Source: Piper betle (taxonomy: Eukaryota; Streptophyta; Magnoliopsida; Piperales; Piperaceae). Taken from it: a stretch of 64,000 bases of DNA. The notes beneath the pieces were generated by a model that was not told the DNA's origin, did not search any database, and saw only the letters and a program-made list of their open reading frames with translations. The position numbers and the translations under genes are program-made. The stretch covers positions 22,649 to 86,648 of the forward strand of contig JAURVB010001927.1 in NCBI GenBank assembly GCA_033002965.1. Direction: 5' to 3'. Position 1 is the first letter of the stretch. Each line of letters begins with the position of its first letter. Below, piece by piece: positions 49,401 through 61,000 of this stretch.

Positions 49401-49649
49401 ACCCATCAAAAATTATTTATATACCTTATGTATAAAATGATAACTCTTGTTCTGTTGTAGCCTATCTTAAGCTATCATCTGCATATCATGCATACTCAGC
49501 CACAATAACATGTTCATATAGCCATCTAGGCCTCATACTCATGATCTGAAAATTGATCTAGCTTGAGCTTGCTCAATCCGACTCAAGACTGGCCCGAACT
49601 GGGCAAAACTACAAGCGGGTAAAACCCTAACCCGAAGTTGGGTTTTACA
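46423..49649 (-). repeat. 5' LTR of the large element
   Basis: 3,227 bp from the minus-strand start TGTAAAACCC (49649) to the end GGGGTGTCACA (46423). Length and content match the solo LTR at 6527-9716. It contains (AAAT)n runs at 47690-48220 and a GC-rich part at 48350-49020 with non-genic open frames shared by the other copies. Confidence 0.88.
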
Positions 49650-49676
49650 ATATATATATATATACATATATATATA
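49650..49676. repeat. (TA)n microsatellite
   Basis: TA run with one interruption (TACATA), between the large LTR element and the left end of the MULE. Confidence 0.95.
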
Positions 49677-50009
49677 GGATTCAACTCCTGTACGCTGCCT
49701 ATTTTTCTAGCGCAGGCAACGAATACGCGAGATAGCCGTTGGATCGAAATTCAATGGCTATCAATTCCCCCACCTCGCCAATCACGTTCCTGCCCACCCC
49801 TGCCGAACTCCCCCCAACATTCACCCTCCCCACTCCCCTCGCCGCCGCCACAATCATGCCCGCTTCCTCTGTTTCCCAATTGTCGGCGGCGGCATTTTGT
49901 TGGGGGAAGGAAGGGAGGCGACGATAGCGTTGGCCAGAGTGGCTAGCAGTCGGCGGTGGGGTGGCACGGCAAAACAGAGGGGGGGGGAGGGGGGGTGCGA
50001 GTGATCGGT

Positions 50010-50340
50010 CGGTAGGGGAAGAAACAAGGGAGAAAATGCTCAGGGTAGTTTCATAATAACAACTTGACTTGGTCCCGACTCGAGTCAATATTACGAAATA
50101 CATCTCAAAAAATATTAAAAAATACAGTAAAATACCATAAAATAAAATAATCAAGTTCTAACTCGAATAACATGCTCTAAACCTAATAACCCACCCAAAA
50201 TTAATAAATAACGCGTCCTAATGCGGTAAATGGCCTTAAATTAATTTTGTGATCCACTATATATATAAAAAAACTGGCATACTCTTATATATTCTGATAA
50301 CTCTTTTTTTTTTGCTGCATTCATCACGTCATGTGTAAAT
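50010..50340. mobile_element. LTR fragment inside the MULE
   Basis: The order of words (TTGACT...CCGACTCGAGTCAA, AACCCACCCAAA, GATCCACTATATATA, ACTGGCATACTCT, TATATTCTGATAACTC) is the same as in 40860-41190 of the solo LTR at 38665-41347. It is either a captured piece or a truncated insertion. Confidence 0.75.
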
Positions 50341-50994
50341 ACAGCAGAGCTCTGTCCTCCCAGAATTCGGAAACAAATCGATGCCCGTATTGATGACATA
50401 TTCAAGAACAGCTGGCCTCTCATTAAGAACATTTAAATTAGTGGCAGAACTTCAATCTTGCTCTCATCAAACCAGTTTCTTTCATGATTTGTTATTTTAA
50501 TATTAAAGTAACATGTAAAATTCTGATGAATTAAAGCAATTCTTTTAATCAAACTTATCAGATCCGGCCTTGCTATTATGCTTCCAAGAGTTGTTAGAAA
50601 GTGAAACGTCAGAACACAACATAGACAAAACACATGAGAGCCATCTCATTTAATTTTCTTCCACATGATGAATACAAGTACAAACCATGAAAGATCATGC
50701 CTGACAAACACATTAAAAAATAGATGCAAAAATTACAACTTTGGACCAACCTGCAAATAACTTACAAGTTAGAAATCTATCAAGTTACAAAAATTAAAAC
50801 TTTCATACCTATCATAGTCGTTCTCCATCACTGCTTTGAGATTCGCCATCACTGCACTGACGCCCCTGAATAGACTCCACGACTCTACTTTCAGATTGAA
50901 CATTTTTTTCCTATATATTTAAAAACAAAACATGGAAACTAATCACATAAATTATACAGAACAAAGATCAAAACAAGGTTTGTGTTAGGCAACA

Positions 50995-53250
50995 TTACCG
51001 ATGTGCTACAATTGCAGGGCAAGTGCGCTTATCGTGCCCAACTCCCCGTTTGTTGCAACCATGGCATAGCCTATCTTTTACCATACGCTCCATTGCAAAT
51101 TCTTTACCACTCTTCCACCTTTTACCACTTCCTTTTGTCTTTGATTGTGCCGGTGGATGTACTTGTATTCCATGATGTAACTTTAAATTTAATACCTGAT
51201 TATTTACACCTTCATCTACTACATCTTCTACCAATTTCTCTATCTCCAAAAGTTTTTGCTTGGCGAGTTCAAATTTCTCAGATGATAAATATGCCTTTTT
51301 GGCCCATCGATTGAATATAGAGTGCAATTCTCCCCAATTAGAGAATGAAGTTTTGTTGCAATCACCACGAAGTTCCACTCCATCACCATCAAAAACAACT
51401 TCCTTTGCTATTTCAATTGTCCATCTCTTCATGACATAGAGTTGAAGAAAAATATCACCCTCATTCAATCTCAGTACATACAGCAAATGCCTACATGGAA
51501 TACCTTCACTTTCCAAAAGTTTACAACTACATGTGCATCTACTTTCAACTCCTATGTAAGTAACACATGCAACCAACTCTTTATTATTTCTACAACATGT
51601 TACATCATACTGTTCAACATCCTCCCCATCTAATTTCTTATGAGATGAGTAACAAACCAAACTGTATTGTAGTTCTTCTTGAAACTTATAAAAAATTTTA
51701 CGAGTATAAACCTTTGCCATCTTACATTCCATCTTGAATAGAGTGACCAATTTGGGGCTTTTATATTTGTTTTCATAAGATTCTTTTGCCTCATTCAATC
51801 TCTGTCTTTTGATACGCTCTCTCAAATCTATGTATAAACTCAATAAGGTTATTTTTTTGGTTGACATACCTTGAATAAAATGAGTTTTGAGATTCACTTC
51901 GTTGAGAACTTCTTATACCAGCCAAAAATATACCTTTACTATACACAAGCACCCACAAATGATGAATTGCATATATGGATTTTAACCACTTATTTTTCTC
52001 CAAGCAATTGTCTTTCATTATTTCACTCCATTGTGATTCAAATTCTTCTTTGTTTTCTGCACCATAAATGAAAGTATGGAATGACTCATAAAACTCCCTT
52101 TTGTGAGCAATTGCACCTAATTTTTCAGTTTCCTTCTTAAGGATAAGCCAAATGCAAAGACGATGATATGTTGAAGGAAATATCAATTTAATTGCTTTCT
52201 CCATTGCAGGATCTTGATCAGTAACAATTGCCCATGGTTGCTTTCCATCCATGCATTTAAAAAATGTTTCAAAAAGCCACACAAAAGACTCAACCTTCTC
52301 ATTACACAAAAAATACATCCAAATGTAATAGTTTGCCCATGATGGTTTAATCCGGTGAATGGTGCAAAAACAAGTGCATATTTATTTGCATCATATGTTG
52401 TATAAAAAATCATCACATCTGAGAATAGATGATAATTTTTTCTTGAAATTCCATCCGCCCAAAAACAATGCTTCAATCTACCATCATCATCAACTTCATA
52501 GCAATAAAAAAATGAGTCATTCATCTCTTTCATTTCCTCGAAATGTTCCATCAATAATTGGGCATCAATTTCCTTTATCTCTTATTTATTTCTTGTATGG
52601 GCATTTCTAATATCTATCTCTATACAACTAATATTTTCAGCCCCACTTGCTTCAATTTCTAGCACAGACATTAGTTGAGAAGTTTTTATGTTAGTCTCTA
52701 CAAATGTGTCAATCAAATTTTGGTGCATACTTGTAACATGCTTATGTGACATGAGAAAATGAGTTTTTAATAGTGTAAGGAGTACATGACTATGCCCTTC
52801 TTCAAAATACATGACCTTCCATGTGCCCTCTTTATTTATATTTACCCTGATGCGTGCTTGACATTCTTCTCTAATTATAGGATAAGTTCTTTTTTTCCTT
52901 TGTGGGGTATTTCTCTCTTTCTTTTACTCATACTCATACCATCATTCTTGTTATCATCTTCATATCTAATCTGTATTTTACACTCATCTTCTTTTGAATG
53001 TCCTTCTTGTAGAACACACAAATGCTTGAGAACATAACTCTTTTGTTATCTTATGATAATTTGTACTATGTTTACATACACCAAATCCGGACATTTTTGA
53101 ATAACTAGTGTACAAGTTGAGTGTGTCATGCAAACAATCAAATTGCATTCCAACCTTCGGTTGGAACTCATCTTCTACAATAGGATAGAATATTGTAATA
53201 TGTTGGACTAATTCTTCTTCATCATTTCCTTTATCTTCAAGATTGTCCAT
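50995..53250 (-). pseudogene. FAR1/MULE transposase, degenerate
   Basis: Read on the minus strand the protein runs: FAR1-type DNA-binding region (PKVGMQFDCLHDTLNLY, from the ATG at 53250), a middle part, the MULE catalytic domain (NKYALVFAPFTGLNHHGQ, then VTDQDPAMEKAI), a C-terminal SWIM finger (CTCSCKLLESEGIPCRHLLY, about 51480-51545) and a CCHC knuckle (CHGCNKRGVGHDKRTC, near 51040). FAR1 and FHY3 regulators descend from such transposases. An in-frame TAA stands near 52580, and frameshifts occur near 52900, 52310 and 51800. The first catalytic Asp is Tyr: DVMIFYTTY where FDTTY is expected (52402-52404). It is neither active nor a domesticated gene. Confidence 0.88.
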
Positions 53251-53990
53251 TCTTAAAAAATACAAAATTTGGAAAAAAATAAGAAGATAATCAACTAAAA
53301 TAGTCACAATAAATATTTTTTAGTTGAGTCAAAGTACTTTCAAAGGCTTAACTCTTATCTGATGCTCGTATTTAGCTGGATAAAAAGTATCCAATTTTTG
53401 GATTTGTGTGGTAACAAGAGCACTCTTATCTTTAGCTTGTTCCTTTTCTTTGCTGACAAATGCAATTCTGGCCTCCTTCACTCCACTCACAAATATTTTT
53501 GACCTAAAAACATATTTTTTTACACCGATAGAAACATAACTACAAGAAATCAGGGCAACCATTTTTTCCTCAAAAAACTACTTTTTCATTGTTTAGTAGC
53601 TTCACTGTTTAATTTAATCAGATGATTATAAATACTCTCTTTAGAGGTCCATTTACACAAAAAAAGTAAATGCAACAAAATTAGAATAAGGTGAAAAAAT
53701 AGCCCACCCTCGACTTCTCTGTTTTTCTATGCTCTATTTTGTGTGACTGCAGCAATCCCTCCCCACGATGGCGCTTGGTTCCTCCCACGGTGGTGGGATT
53801 GACGACAGGAGGTGGCGCGGTCACGACTGCTTCGTTGCATTGTGAAGGGGAGGTGTAGGTGGGGGGGAATGGGCAGGGTTGTGGGTGGGCAGGGAGTGGA
53901 ATTGAGAGCTGTTGGATTTCAATCTAGCGGTTGTCTCGTCTGCAGAGCTACTTGCGCTATAAATACAGGCAGCGTACAGGAATTGAATCC

Positions 53991-54062
53991 TATTTGAGGC
54001 GCTTATCAAGTGCATGTGTGTTTCCTAACGGAATGAAAATTATGTATATATATATATATATA
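53991..54062. repeat. Short spacer and (TA)n microsatellite
   Basis: Unremarkable spacer to 54044, then a TA run at 54045-54062 flanking the next element. Confidence 0.9.
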
Positions 54063-55048
54063 GGGCAGCGCTACTATGCACTGCCCCATATGAACCGTTG
54101 GATCTGATCCAACGGTCCACAGCAACCCCCCACACCACCCCGCCTTCCCACTCTTCAGCCGCCCCAGTCCCCGCCGCTGGCCCTCGCCCGCCAGCCGCCC
54201 CATGCCCCCGCCCCGCCGCTGCCCCTGCCCCGCCCGCCAACCGCTGCCCCCACCACCCTGGCCGCACCGCGGCCTCCCCCTCTAGCCTCGCCCAACGATG
54301 CGGCTCCCCCTGCACCGGCCGCGTTCAGGTGTCTACCCGCCAGCCTTTAGCGAGGTCGCCGGCGGTCGCACGGCGGGAGGAGGGAAGAAGCAAGGTAGAA
54401 ACATTGGAGAAAACGGGGATGGTAATTTCGTAATAAAAACTTGACTCGATCTCGACTCAAGTCAATAGTATAAAATAATTTTTTTAAAAAGTAAAATAAT
54501 TTTATAATAAAAATATGACTCGTTCTCTATTCGAGTAAATAGTATGAAATAAATTTTCTTAGAAAAATTTGTAATAAAAACTTGACTCGATCTCGACTCA
54601 AGTCAATAGTATGAAATAAATATTTTTTTAAAAATAAAATAATTTTGTAATAAAAACTTGACTCGATCTCGATTCGAGTCAATAGTATGAAATAATTTTT
54701 TTAAAAAAAATAAAGTAATTTTGTAATAAAAACTTTATTCAAGGGAGGGCTGCTGCGGAGGGGCGGGCAAGTCGCGGCGGCGTGGCAGGGGTGGTCGATC
54801 GCGAGGTAGCAGGCAGGGTCGGGAGGGCAGGTCCTGCCTAGGGAGCCACGACAGGGTGGCGGGCGGCTTCGGTCGCGGTGGGGGCTCGGTCATGCGGCGG
54901 CGGGCGAGGCAATAGTGGAATCGGGCTGGAGGCCGGGTCAAACGGGTCTGACGGGTTGCAGATTGGAGGCTGTTGGCCGTTGGATTTTTATCCGATGGCC
55001 CACGGGCTCTGTGCTGCAAAAAGGCTGCAGCACATTGCAGCCTTTTTG
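54063..55048. mobile_element. (TA)n-flanked element with paired hairpin ends (third)
   Basis: It lies between (TA)n tracts at 54045-54062 and 55049-55070. Left end: outer hairpin GGGCAG...CTGCCC (54063-54086), then ACCGTTGGATC/GATCCAACGGT (54094-54116). Right end: GGCCGTTGGAT/ATCCGATGGCC (54975-55000), then AAAAAGGCTGCA/TGCAGCCTTTTT (55018-55047). The outer stems at the two ends differ in sequence. The interior has C-rich and G-rich parts and a 72-bp tandem array. No transposase. Confidence 0.65.
54425..54740. repeat. About 72-bp tandem repeat derived from LTR motif
   Basis: The unit TAATAAAAACTTGACTCG followed by ATCTCGACTCAAGTCAA and an A/T-rich spacer recurs with starts near 54441, 54513, 54582 and 54658, plus a partial unit. 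The core resembles the CACTTGACTCG...CTCGAGTCAA segment of the LTRs at 40905 and the MULE at 50070. Confidence 0.88.
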
Positions 55049-55070
55049 ATATATATATATATATATATAC
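55049..55070. repeat. (TA)n microsatellite
   Basis: TA run at the right edge of the preceding element. Confidence 0.95.
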
Positions 55071-56520
55071 ATATAAAGAGAAAGGGAGAAAACTTAAAGC
55101 AATCAAACTTTTAATTGAATGTTACCTTGCCAATTAACCTTGGACCTAGGGGCCGAGCCAGTGAATGTGTTTGTTCGGACTTTGCTCCCCTCTCGTGACG
55201 CACTCTTCCCACCACCCTTTCCAACTATCTCATTATCTAAGCAAGTGTTAATATCGCAAGAAGTGGTTTCCAATTTGAAAGTTGTGATTGCAAAGGCAGA
55301 AACAAAAATATCAATTTATACTTTCAACCCCACACAAACCCCACACAGTTGAGATAATAAGGTATTATTAGGTCATCTTGTCACCAGGCCTATGATATGG
55401 TTTGGGTTAAAACGCCAATCCAATCCATCCCATCCCAAAACAATAGTAGAAAAGACAAAATTAAACCAACCTGACCACTAAGCCCGACTTAAAGCTAGTT
55501 GGGTCATTACCAAACCTAATTGATCCCAGATGGTTCACGTGGAAATCTGAAGTTGATTATTATTATAGACTTAAAAGTTATAGAAATTTGTTAAAATCAT
55601 TTTTCTTTAAATTAAACACGTTTAGAACTTATGAATCAAACCATCGAGGCAAGTTTCATGAATTAATTATGAAAAGTTACCAACCCAAAGCTCAACCATT
55701 AATCAGTTTTAGGTCATTTTCTTTTGACATTTTTTTCCAATACGAACCCGTTCTATATGTATATATAAGCTTTCACTTGCGCTAATTGCGTTGGAGATAG
55801 ATACACATATAATGATGATGTGAGGATGATTGGGAGGAAGAAAGTTAGAAGGGGATGGGCGAAAGAGAAGTGATTAAGAGAGGGGAAGGGGCGAGGAGGG
55901 AGCGGTGGTTGGGACTTGGGACTTGGGATAAGAGTCAGAGGGGTACCTGTTGCGGGACAGTTCATGATTATCTCATGTTTCAGCATTCTATCATTGAAAG
56001 ATGCCATGAGCTTCATTATTGCGGCGACCTCAAAAGCATGACATCCCGACTTGAACCACATTGCAACCCCTTCATGTACCTCGTGTTCCCACACGAAACC
56101 GGCTCCACCCACACCAGACAACCGGTCTTAATACCCTCTTTTCTGTCAACAATCTTGACAACCGTATCTAATCTTTGATTTCATCAAAGGTGAGCAAATC
56201 TTCACCCTTTTTGACCAAAATTTGGTACTGTTCCCTGTACTACTACTTTTCTTATTTTTATAACTAAATTCATTTCTAGCTTAACTTGTTCGTGCTATGC
56301 CTTCTTCCTTTGAAAAATATGCCCGTCATCATGATGACTGCTACTCGCTTAAATTGAGATAATTGTGGCTTCTATTCAGATATACTATTCTTATTCAAAC
56401 TAATTAACCCAGTAATTACTGTATGTAATATATTTATAAACAAAAACTAATTATTACTTTTTGAATACATTAATTTAAATGTTTTAATTTAAAAAAAAAA
56501 GGGTTGACTCCAGGTGGAGA
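55071..56520. other. Intergenic sequence left of the HD-Zip gene
   Basis: No recognisable gene. Overlapping frames on both strands at 55753-56178 show no domain and atypical composition. Confidence 0.4.
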
Positions 56521-56557
56521 TTCTAATTCTAATTCTAATTCTAATTCGAATTCTAAT
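56521..56557. repeat. (TTCTAA)n microsatellite
   Basis: About six copies of TTCTAA with one variant, roughly 300 bp upstream of the HD-Zip start codon. Confidence 0.9.
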
Positions 56558-56709
56558 ATTAAAAAGCCACGCCTAGATTAACCTAGTATGCTGCGGTTGT
56601 TCCAGGTTTGGGTGGCGCCTAGCAATTGAAAGTCTTTAAAATATACAAACAAAAGCGCCCAACTGCACGGGTGTGTAATGAGTACATAGGCACAGCCTTT
56701 TCTCTGTCT

Positions 56710-56715
56710 CACGTG
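56710..56715 (+). promoter_or_regulatory. G-box CACGTG upstream of the HD-Zip gene
   Basis: A perfect palindromic G-box lies 139 bp before the proposed ATG. Arabidopsis HD-Zip II genes of the ATHB2 type are light and shade responsive, and PIF-type bHLH factors bind this motif. The link to this gene is inference from motif and position. Confidence 0.35.
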
Positions 56716-56853
56716 TTTGTCAACCCCATCAAATTATTATTATTGTTGATATTATTTATTGGTCAAGTGGTGATGATTACTCATGTCTACAAAAGCATGC
56801 CACTCGATCTCCATTGATGTTCATTGTCTCACAATCTGGAAGGGAAGGGATCG

Positions 56854-58053
56854 ATGGAGCTTGGGCTAAGTTTGGGAGCATCTCATGTCTATGGACTAGC
56901 TGGTCGTTCTATGGTTGGTCATGGGGCACTTGGAGAAGAAGACACTGTTTCTGAAGACGGATCAGGAAGCAGCCACGGAGAAGAAGAGGTGGAGAGAGCA
57001 GCAGCTCATGCTTGTACACCAGTGCAGTTGGAGCTGCTTCCCTGGTCCTGTCCCTCGCTTTGCAGGTGTTTCTAGCCGGTCTGATAATGGTAAGAATCAT
57101 CAATTCTTCTATTCCTATATGGGTTTTTCTTAATCGCTAGCTGCTACGGATTGGTTGATATTTCGAGTTTTTCTAATTTGGGGGAACTAGAAGTTTGCTC
57201 GAGTCGGAATTTGGATGTGAATGGACTTGCTCAAGGAGGAGAGGAGGCCGCGGATAATGGAGGAGTGGTTTCTCCTCCTAAAAGTACTTCTTCAGCGACG
57301 GTTGGGATGGGGCTATCGATATGTACAAGGCCAACAACAGGCCGGAAAAGAGAGCGCCACCAAACAGCATCAAACGAGCTTGAGACCACAGAAAGGCCTG
57401 CCTCCAGAGCAAGCGATGAGGAAGAGAATGGCACAGGAAGGAAAAAGCTGAGGCTTTCCAAGGAACAATCTGCTTTTCTGGAAGAGAGCTTCAAACAGCA
57501 CAACACCCTCAACCCAGTAAGAATCATAAATTTTTAAGAGCAATAATGTTTTTTATTTGGTTAACGTTAAATATACTGTATACAAAGATCGGCAATTGAT
57601 CTAGATTTATAATTAATTACTTATTGCAGAAACAAAAGCAAGCACTTGCAAAACACCTCAACCTCCGGCCTAGGCAAGTGGAGGTCTGGTTCCAAAACAG
57701 AAGAGCAAGGTGAACATAATTAATTGACCCCAAAAAATTTTTCTTAGTTTCTTGAATAGATTTTCTGAAACTGTTTGGTCTGTTTACTTTTTCTTTTTCT
57801 TATTTTTTTTAGGACAAAGTTGAAGCAAACAGAGGTGGATTGCGAGTACTTGAAACGATGCTTCGATGCATTAACGGAGGAGAATCGCAGGCTACAGAAG
57901 GAATTACAAGAGGTGCGCGCGTTGAAGACGGCAAGTCCCTACTCGTCCCGGGTGCCGGCGACCACACTCACCATGTGTCCTTCATGCGAACGCATGTCTA
58001 CCACCTCCAAAACCGGCGTTTTGCACGCAATCCAACGCCCTTTTGCCTCTTGA
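56854..58053 (+). CDS. HD-Zip class II transcription factor, apparent frameshift
   Basis: Exons by splice signal and frame: 56854-57089, 57191-57516, 57630-57709 and 57813-58053. The start [10 protein letters not shown] fits class II proteins. Exon 1 runs through a Ser/Glu-rich part to PVQLELLP, typical of the class II N-terminus. The homeodomain begins in exon 2 ([20 protein letters not shown]) and ends in exons 3-4 with [20 protein letters not shown]. The leucine zipper follows, then CPSCERM, the redox-sensitive motif that defines class II. Exon 1 breaks frame after LLP (near 57042-57045): the continuation [15 protein letters not shown] is in the +1 frame. Total exon length is one more than a multiple of three. 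It may be a pseudogene, an assembly error or a missed intron. Family certain, integrity uncertain. Confidence 0.88.
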
Positions 58054-61000
58054 CTAGATCCGTTGATATGTATAGAGAGAGATAAATTAAGTGGTTTTGA
58101 AAAATAAAAAGAAAAGAGAGAGAAAGAGAGAGATCAGAGGTAGATCAAGTAAAAAAATATTGGTTTCAATATATATATATTAGTTGGTAATTCTCTTGTG
58201 TAGATGGATCAAATGTTATGGTTCACGGAGTTAATACACAAAAAATATATTAGGATTAGGATTGACTAACAGAGGTAGTTGGTGTGGTTCCAACTTTGCG
58301 TTCTTCTCTATTTGGAGACATGTTCTAAACCTGCCGCTGTTTATTTATTCACTCGAGTGGAACGTATGTGTCAATGGCTGGTGCTTGCACCAAATTTCTT
58401 ACCGAAAATTATACCATCAACAATCAGATGAGAAAATAAATTAAGCATGTTTTTCCCACAAGAAGAAAAGGCGTGGCAAGACTTTGGCAGAGTGGGCACT
58501 TAATTGATCATCATATGTGGATTAGTCGTGATTATATTACAGACGAGATATATACACAATTGATTTGTCTCTCGAACATCGACCCTTAAAAATTAAAGAA
58601 GGTATCTGTCAATATTGAGCAGGCTATTGTCCATCACAGTCTAAAATGATCCATTGCATAGTACCAATCTTACCCGAGAAGAAAAACCTAATTACAAAAA
58701 CGAAACTGTTAGTTATACTTATAATTACAGAAATGATCAACTATTGGACGGTAGGCACAAAAGTATAATATAACGTGCAGTAGTCACAACTTCGAGAACA
58801 TCTTTCGTCATGGCTCATGCACGCTTGAGAAAGAATCAACGAGGGGACTGAACGATGGGTAATTGAATATAATACAAATGTCATTGATTGCTGATTTCTG
58901 AGCTAGTATGCTTTCATTACACAACATTTACTGCGATATTGAAATGAAGAGTTAGTTCAGTTTCATTGCGTATTATGATGAGTTAGATAAAGGTGCGTGG
59001 GGTGTGGAAGAGATCAATAGCGTAGGGATGAAACAAGATGATGCGGGAAAGCACGCCGACAAGTCATGAGATTGTTATGTCATGGACGAGAAGATAGAAA
59101 TCATTGGCGATAAAGATGAAAACAACTCTGACTTGATCACCCCATATATATCTTTTTGTATGAAACTAAAGTTAATACTTTATACAAATTACAAACTAAA
59201 TGAAGCTAGTTTTGCGCATCCTAAATCTTTTTTCCTTCCCAATATATATCTTAAAGATGCATGATTTGAGCCGGTGGATATTTCATGATAATCTGGTTTG
59301 TGTTTTTCATCAGCAAACAAAACTAAGAAGTTAACTTATATCACAAATAAATCAAATCAAAGTTGAGCAACAAGATCAGTCTATATTGGTTAGCTACATT
59401 TTCATTGTTTTTTATATCGTAAATACGATTGTCGCCACTTCCAGTTTATTAAAAGAGCCTCATACTTTCCATTTTACTAGTGCAAATGAATGTCGCCACC
59501 CGAAAGCAGGAATGGGAGGGGGATCATTCTTTTTAGGCGTCTATTACAGACAAAATATGGATTTGACAAGCCCAACCATTTGTTTGTGTGATCTGATAGT
59601 GCTTGACCTTCACATGCATAACAAAACGTAAATCGCTGTTTAATTGTCGGTGTGTGGGCCGAGGCTTTTTTGTTTAGGAAGAAACTAATAAAAACGCTGT
59701 TAGGAAAATCCTTCATGTAAGAAAGAGAATAGCCTAGCCTGCTGAATATATATATAAATATATAATTTAGCACGTCAGTCATTCATAAACTGAAACACGA
59801 TTACTGTTATTGATCATGCCCGGGTACTGGCAACTTTTTGTCTTATTCACGGTTTAGCATACATTCATTATAGAAAGGGGGAACGCTATTTGAAAAGAAT
59901 AAAAGTCTTCCCTAGAAACGCATGCCGGGAAGCCACAAGGCCCTTTCCAAAAAACCAACATAAAATATATATACGTTTATAAATGAATGGAATTTTTTAT
60001 GGTTACTACGACTTTTCACCTGGACTTGGTCAATATATAGATGATCTTTTTCTGACGTACACAAGATGAAACATTCTTCCATCACAACATCGTCAATCTG
60101 TCGTCTAAATTGCAGTACTATATTATCCTTCAACAAGCAAGTCCCAAGTGGCCTCAACAAACTACGCAGATAGTCGGCAGGCAACAACCGTAACAAAGCC
60201 TCCCACCTTCTACCATCTATCAAACTAAATCTTTGAACATGAAGATATATATGTGAATGAATCTGCATGGCAACACTTTTTTTTTGCGGCAGTACTTGGT
60301 GCTTGGATTCTTAACTTTCTTCTCTACTCCCGAAAAAAAAAGATATTAAAGATTATTCAATTTATTATTTCAGAGCATATTGCCTTATTTATATTATTAT
60401 ATCCAAGCCCCACTTCAGAAAGTGTTACTTTACAAACAGCCCACATTTGATGACCATACGAACAGAAAAACTTTCACAAAGGCATATAATAAACCCAGCC
60501 ACGGTGAGCCTTAAGTTGTACATCCAGCATCCTGAAGTGAAAAACTTAACATTTCTACTCAAGACGAGACACATCCTCAACCCGTGATACCATTAGGATT
60601 TGGATAGTCATAATAATTAAATGGTAAAAAAAGATGAAAAATGGGAATGGGAAAAGCAGTAGTGATGGAACTCGCTACCATGCAGTACCAAGTAGCTAGA
60701 CAATTTTTCTTTCCAAGCCAATGGTTTTGGACATGAAGTTAATATAACATAAGAGTGCACAATCAAAGCCTCATAATGCACAGGACACAAGATTAATAAT
60801 GACCACAGCAACAAGGACCAAGGAAATAAGAATAATAGCCTAAGATTGACCAGTCTTGAACCCCTCGTTCCCTATTGGAGGCATCATCTTCCTGACCATG
60901 AAATATGCTTAAACGGTTCAGTAAAGAACGGCGAAAAGAGAAAAAACAATTACAGTAATCCAAAAGGAGAGGAAGAAGACAACGTCGAAGACATTTAACG

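Larger units (their letters stand above)
30008..49649 (-). mobile_element. Large non-autonomous LTR retrotransposon, heavily nested
   Basis: On the minus strand the order is 5' LTR (46423-49649), primer-binding site (46406-46418), internal region, polypurine tract (37999-38018) and 3' LTR (30008-37998). Outer flanks carry ATATA on both sides, but these lie in (TA)n DNA, so the match is weak support. The internal region, after removing two solo LTRs, is about 3.8 kb and shows no gag or pol, as in LARD-type elements mobilised by relatives. LTR start TGTAAAACCC and the tract GGAGGAGAGG are Ty3-like. LTRs differ by roughly 15-20% by eye, so the insertion is old. The alternative is two separate elements side by side. 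Confidence 0.7.
49677..53990 (-). mobile_element. Mutator-like element (MULE) with decayed transposase
   Basis: Outer inverted repeats GGATTCAACTCCTGTACGC (49677) and its complement ending at 53990 match at 22 of 23 bases. Looser similarity extends inward for about 80 bp and includes a hairpin at each end (49731-49762 and 53904-53937). The 4,314-bp element encloses a minus-strand FAR1/SWIM-type transposase pseudogene, as in MULEs. The left end abuts (TA)n. I could not see the usual 9-bp target duplication. Positions 50010-50340 come from an LTR. Confidence 0.8.

Noticed and set aside
50995..53250. Domesticated FAR1/FHY3-type regulator gene
   Set aside because: Several frameshifts, an in-frame stop and loss of the catalytic Asp, all between matching MULE ends.
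59912..60268. 118-codon minus-strand frame
   Set aside because: No recognisable domain, no upstream promoter-like or splice signals, and atypical composition.
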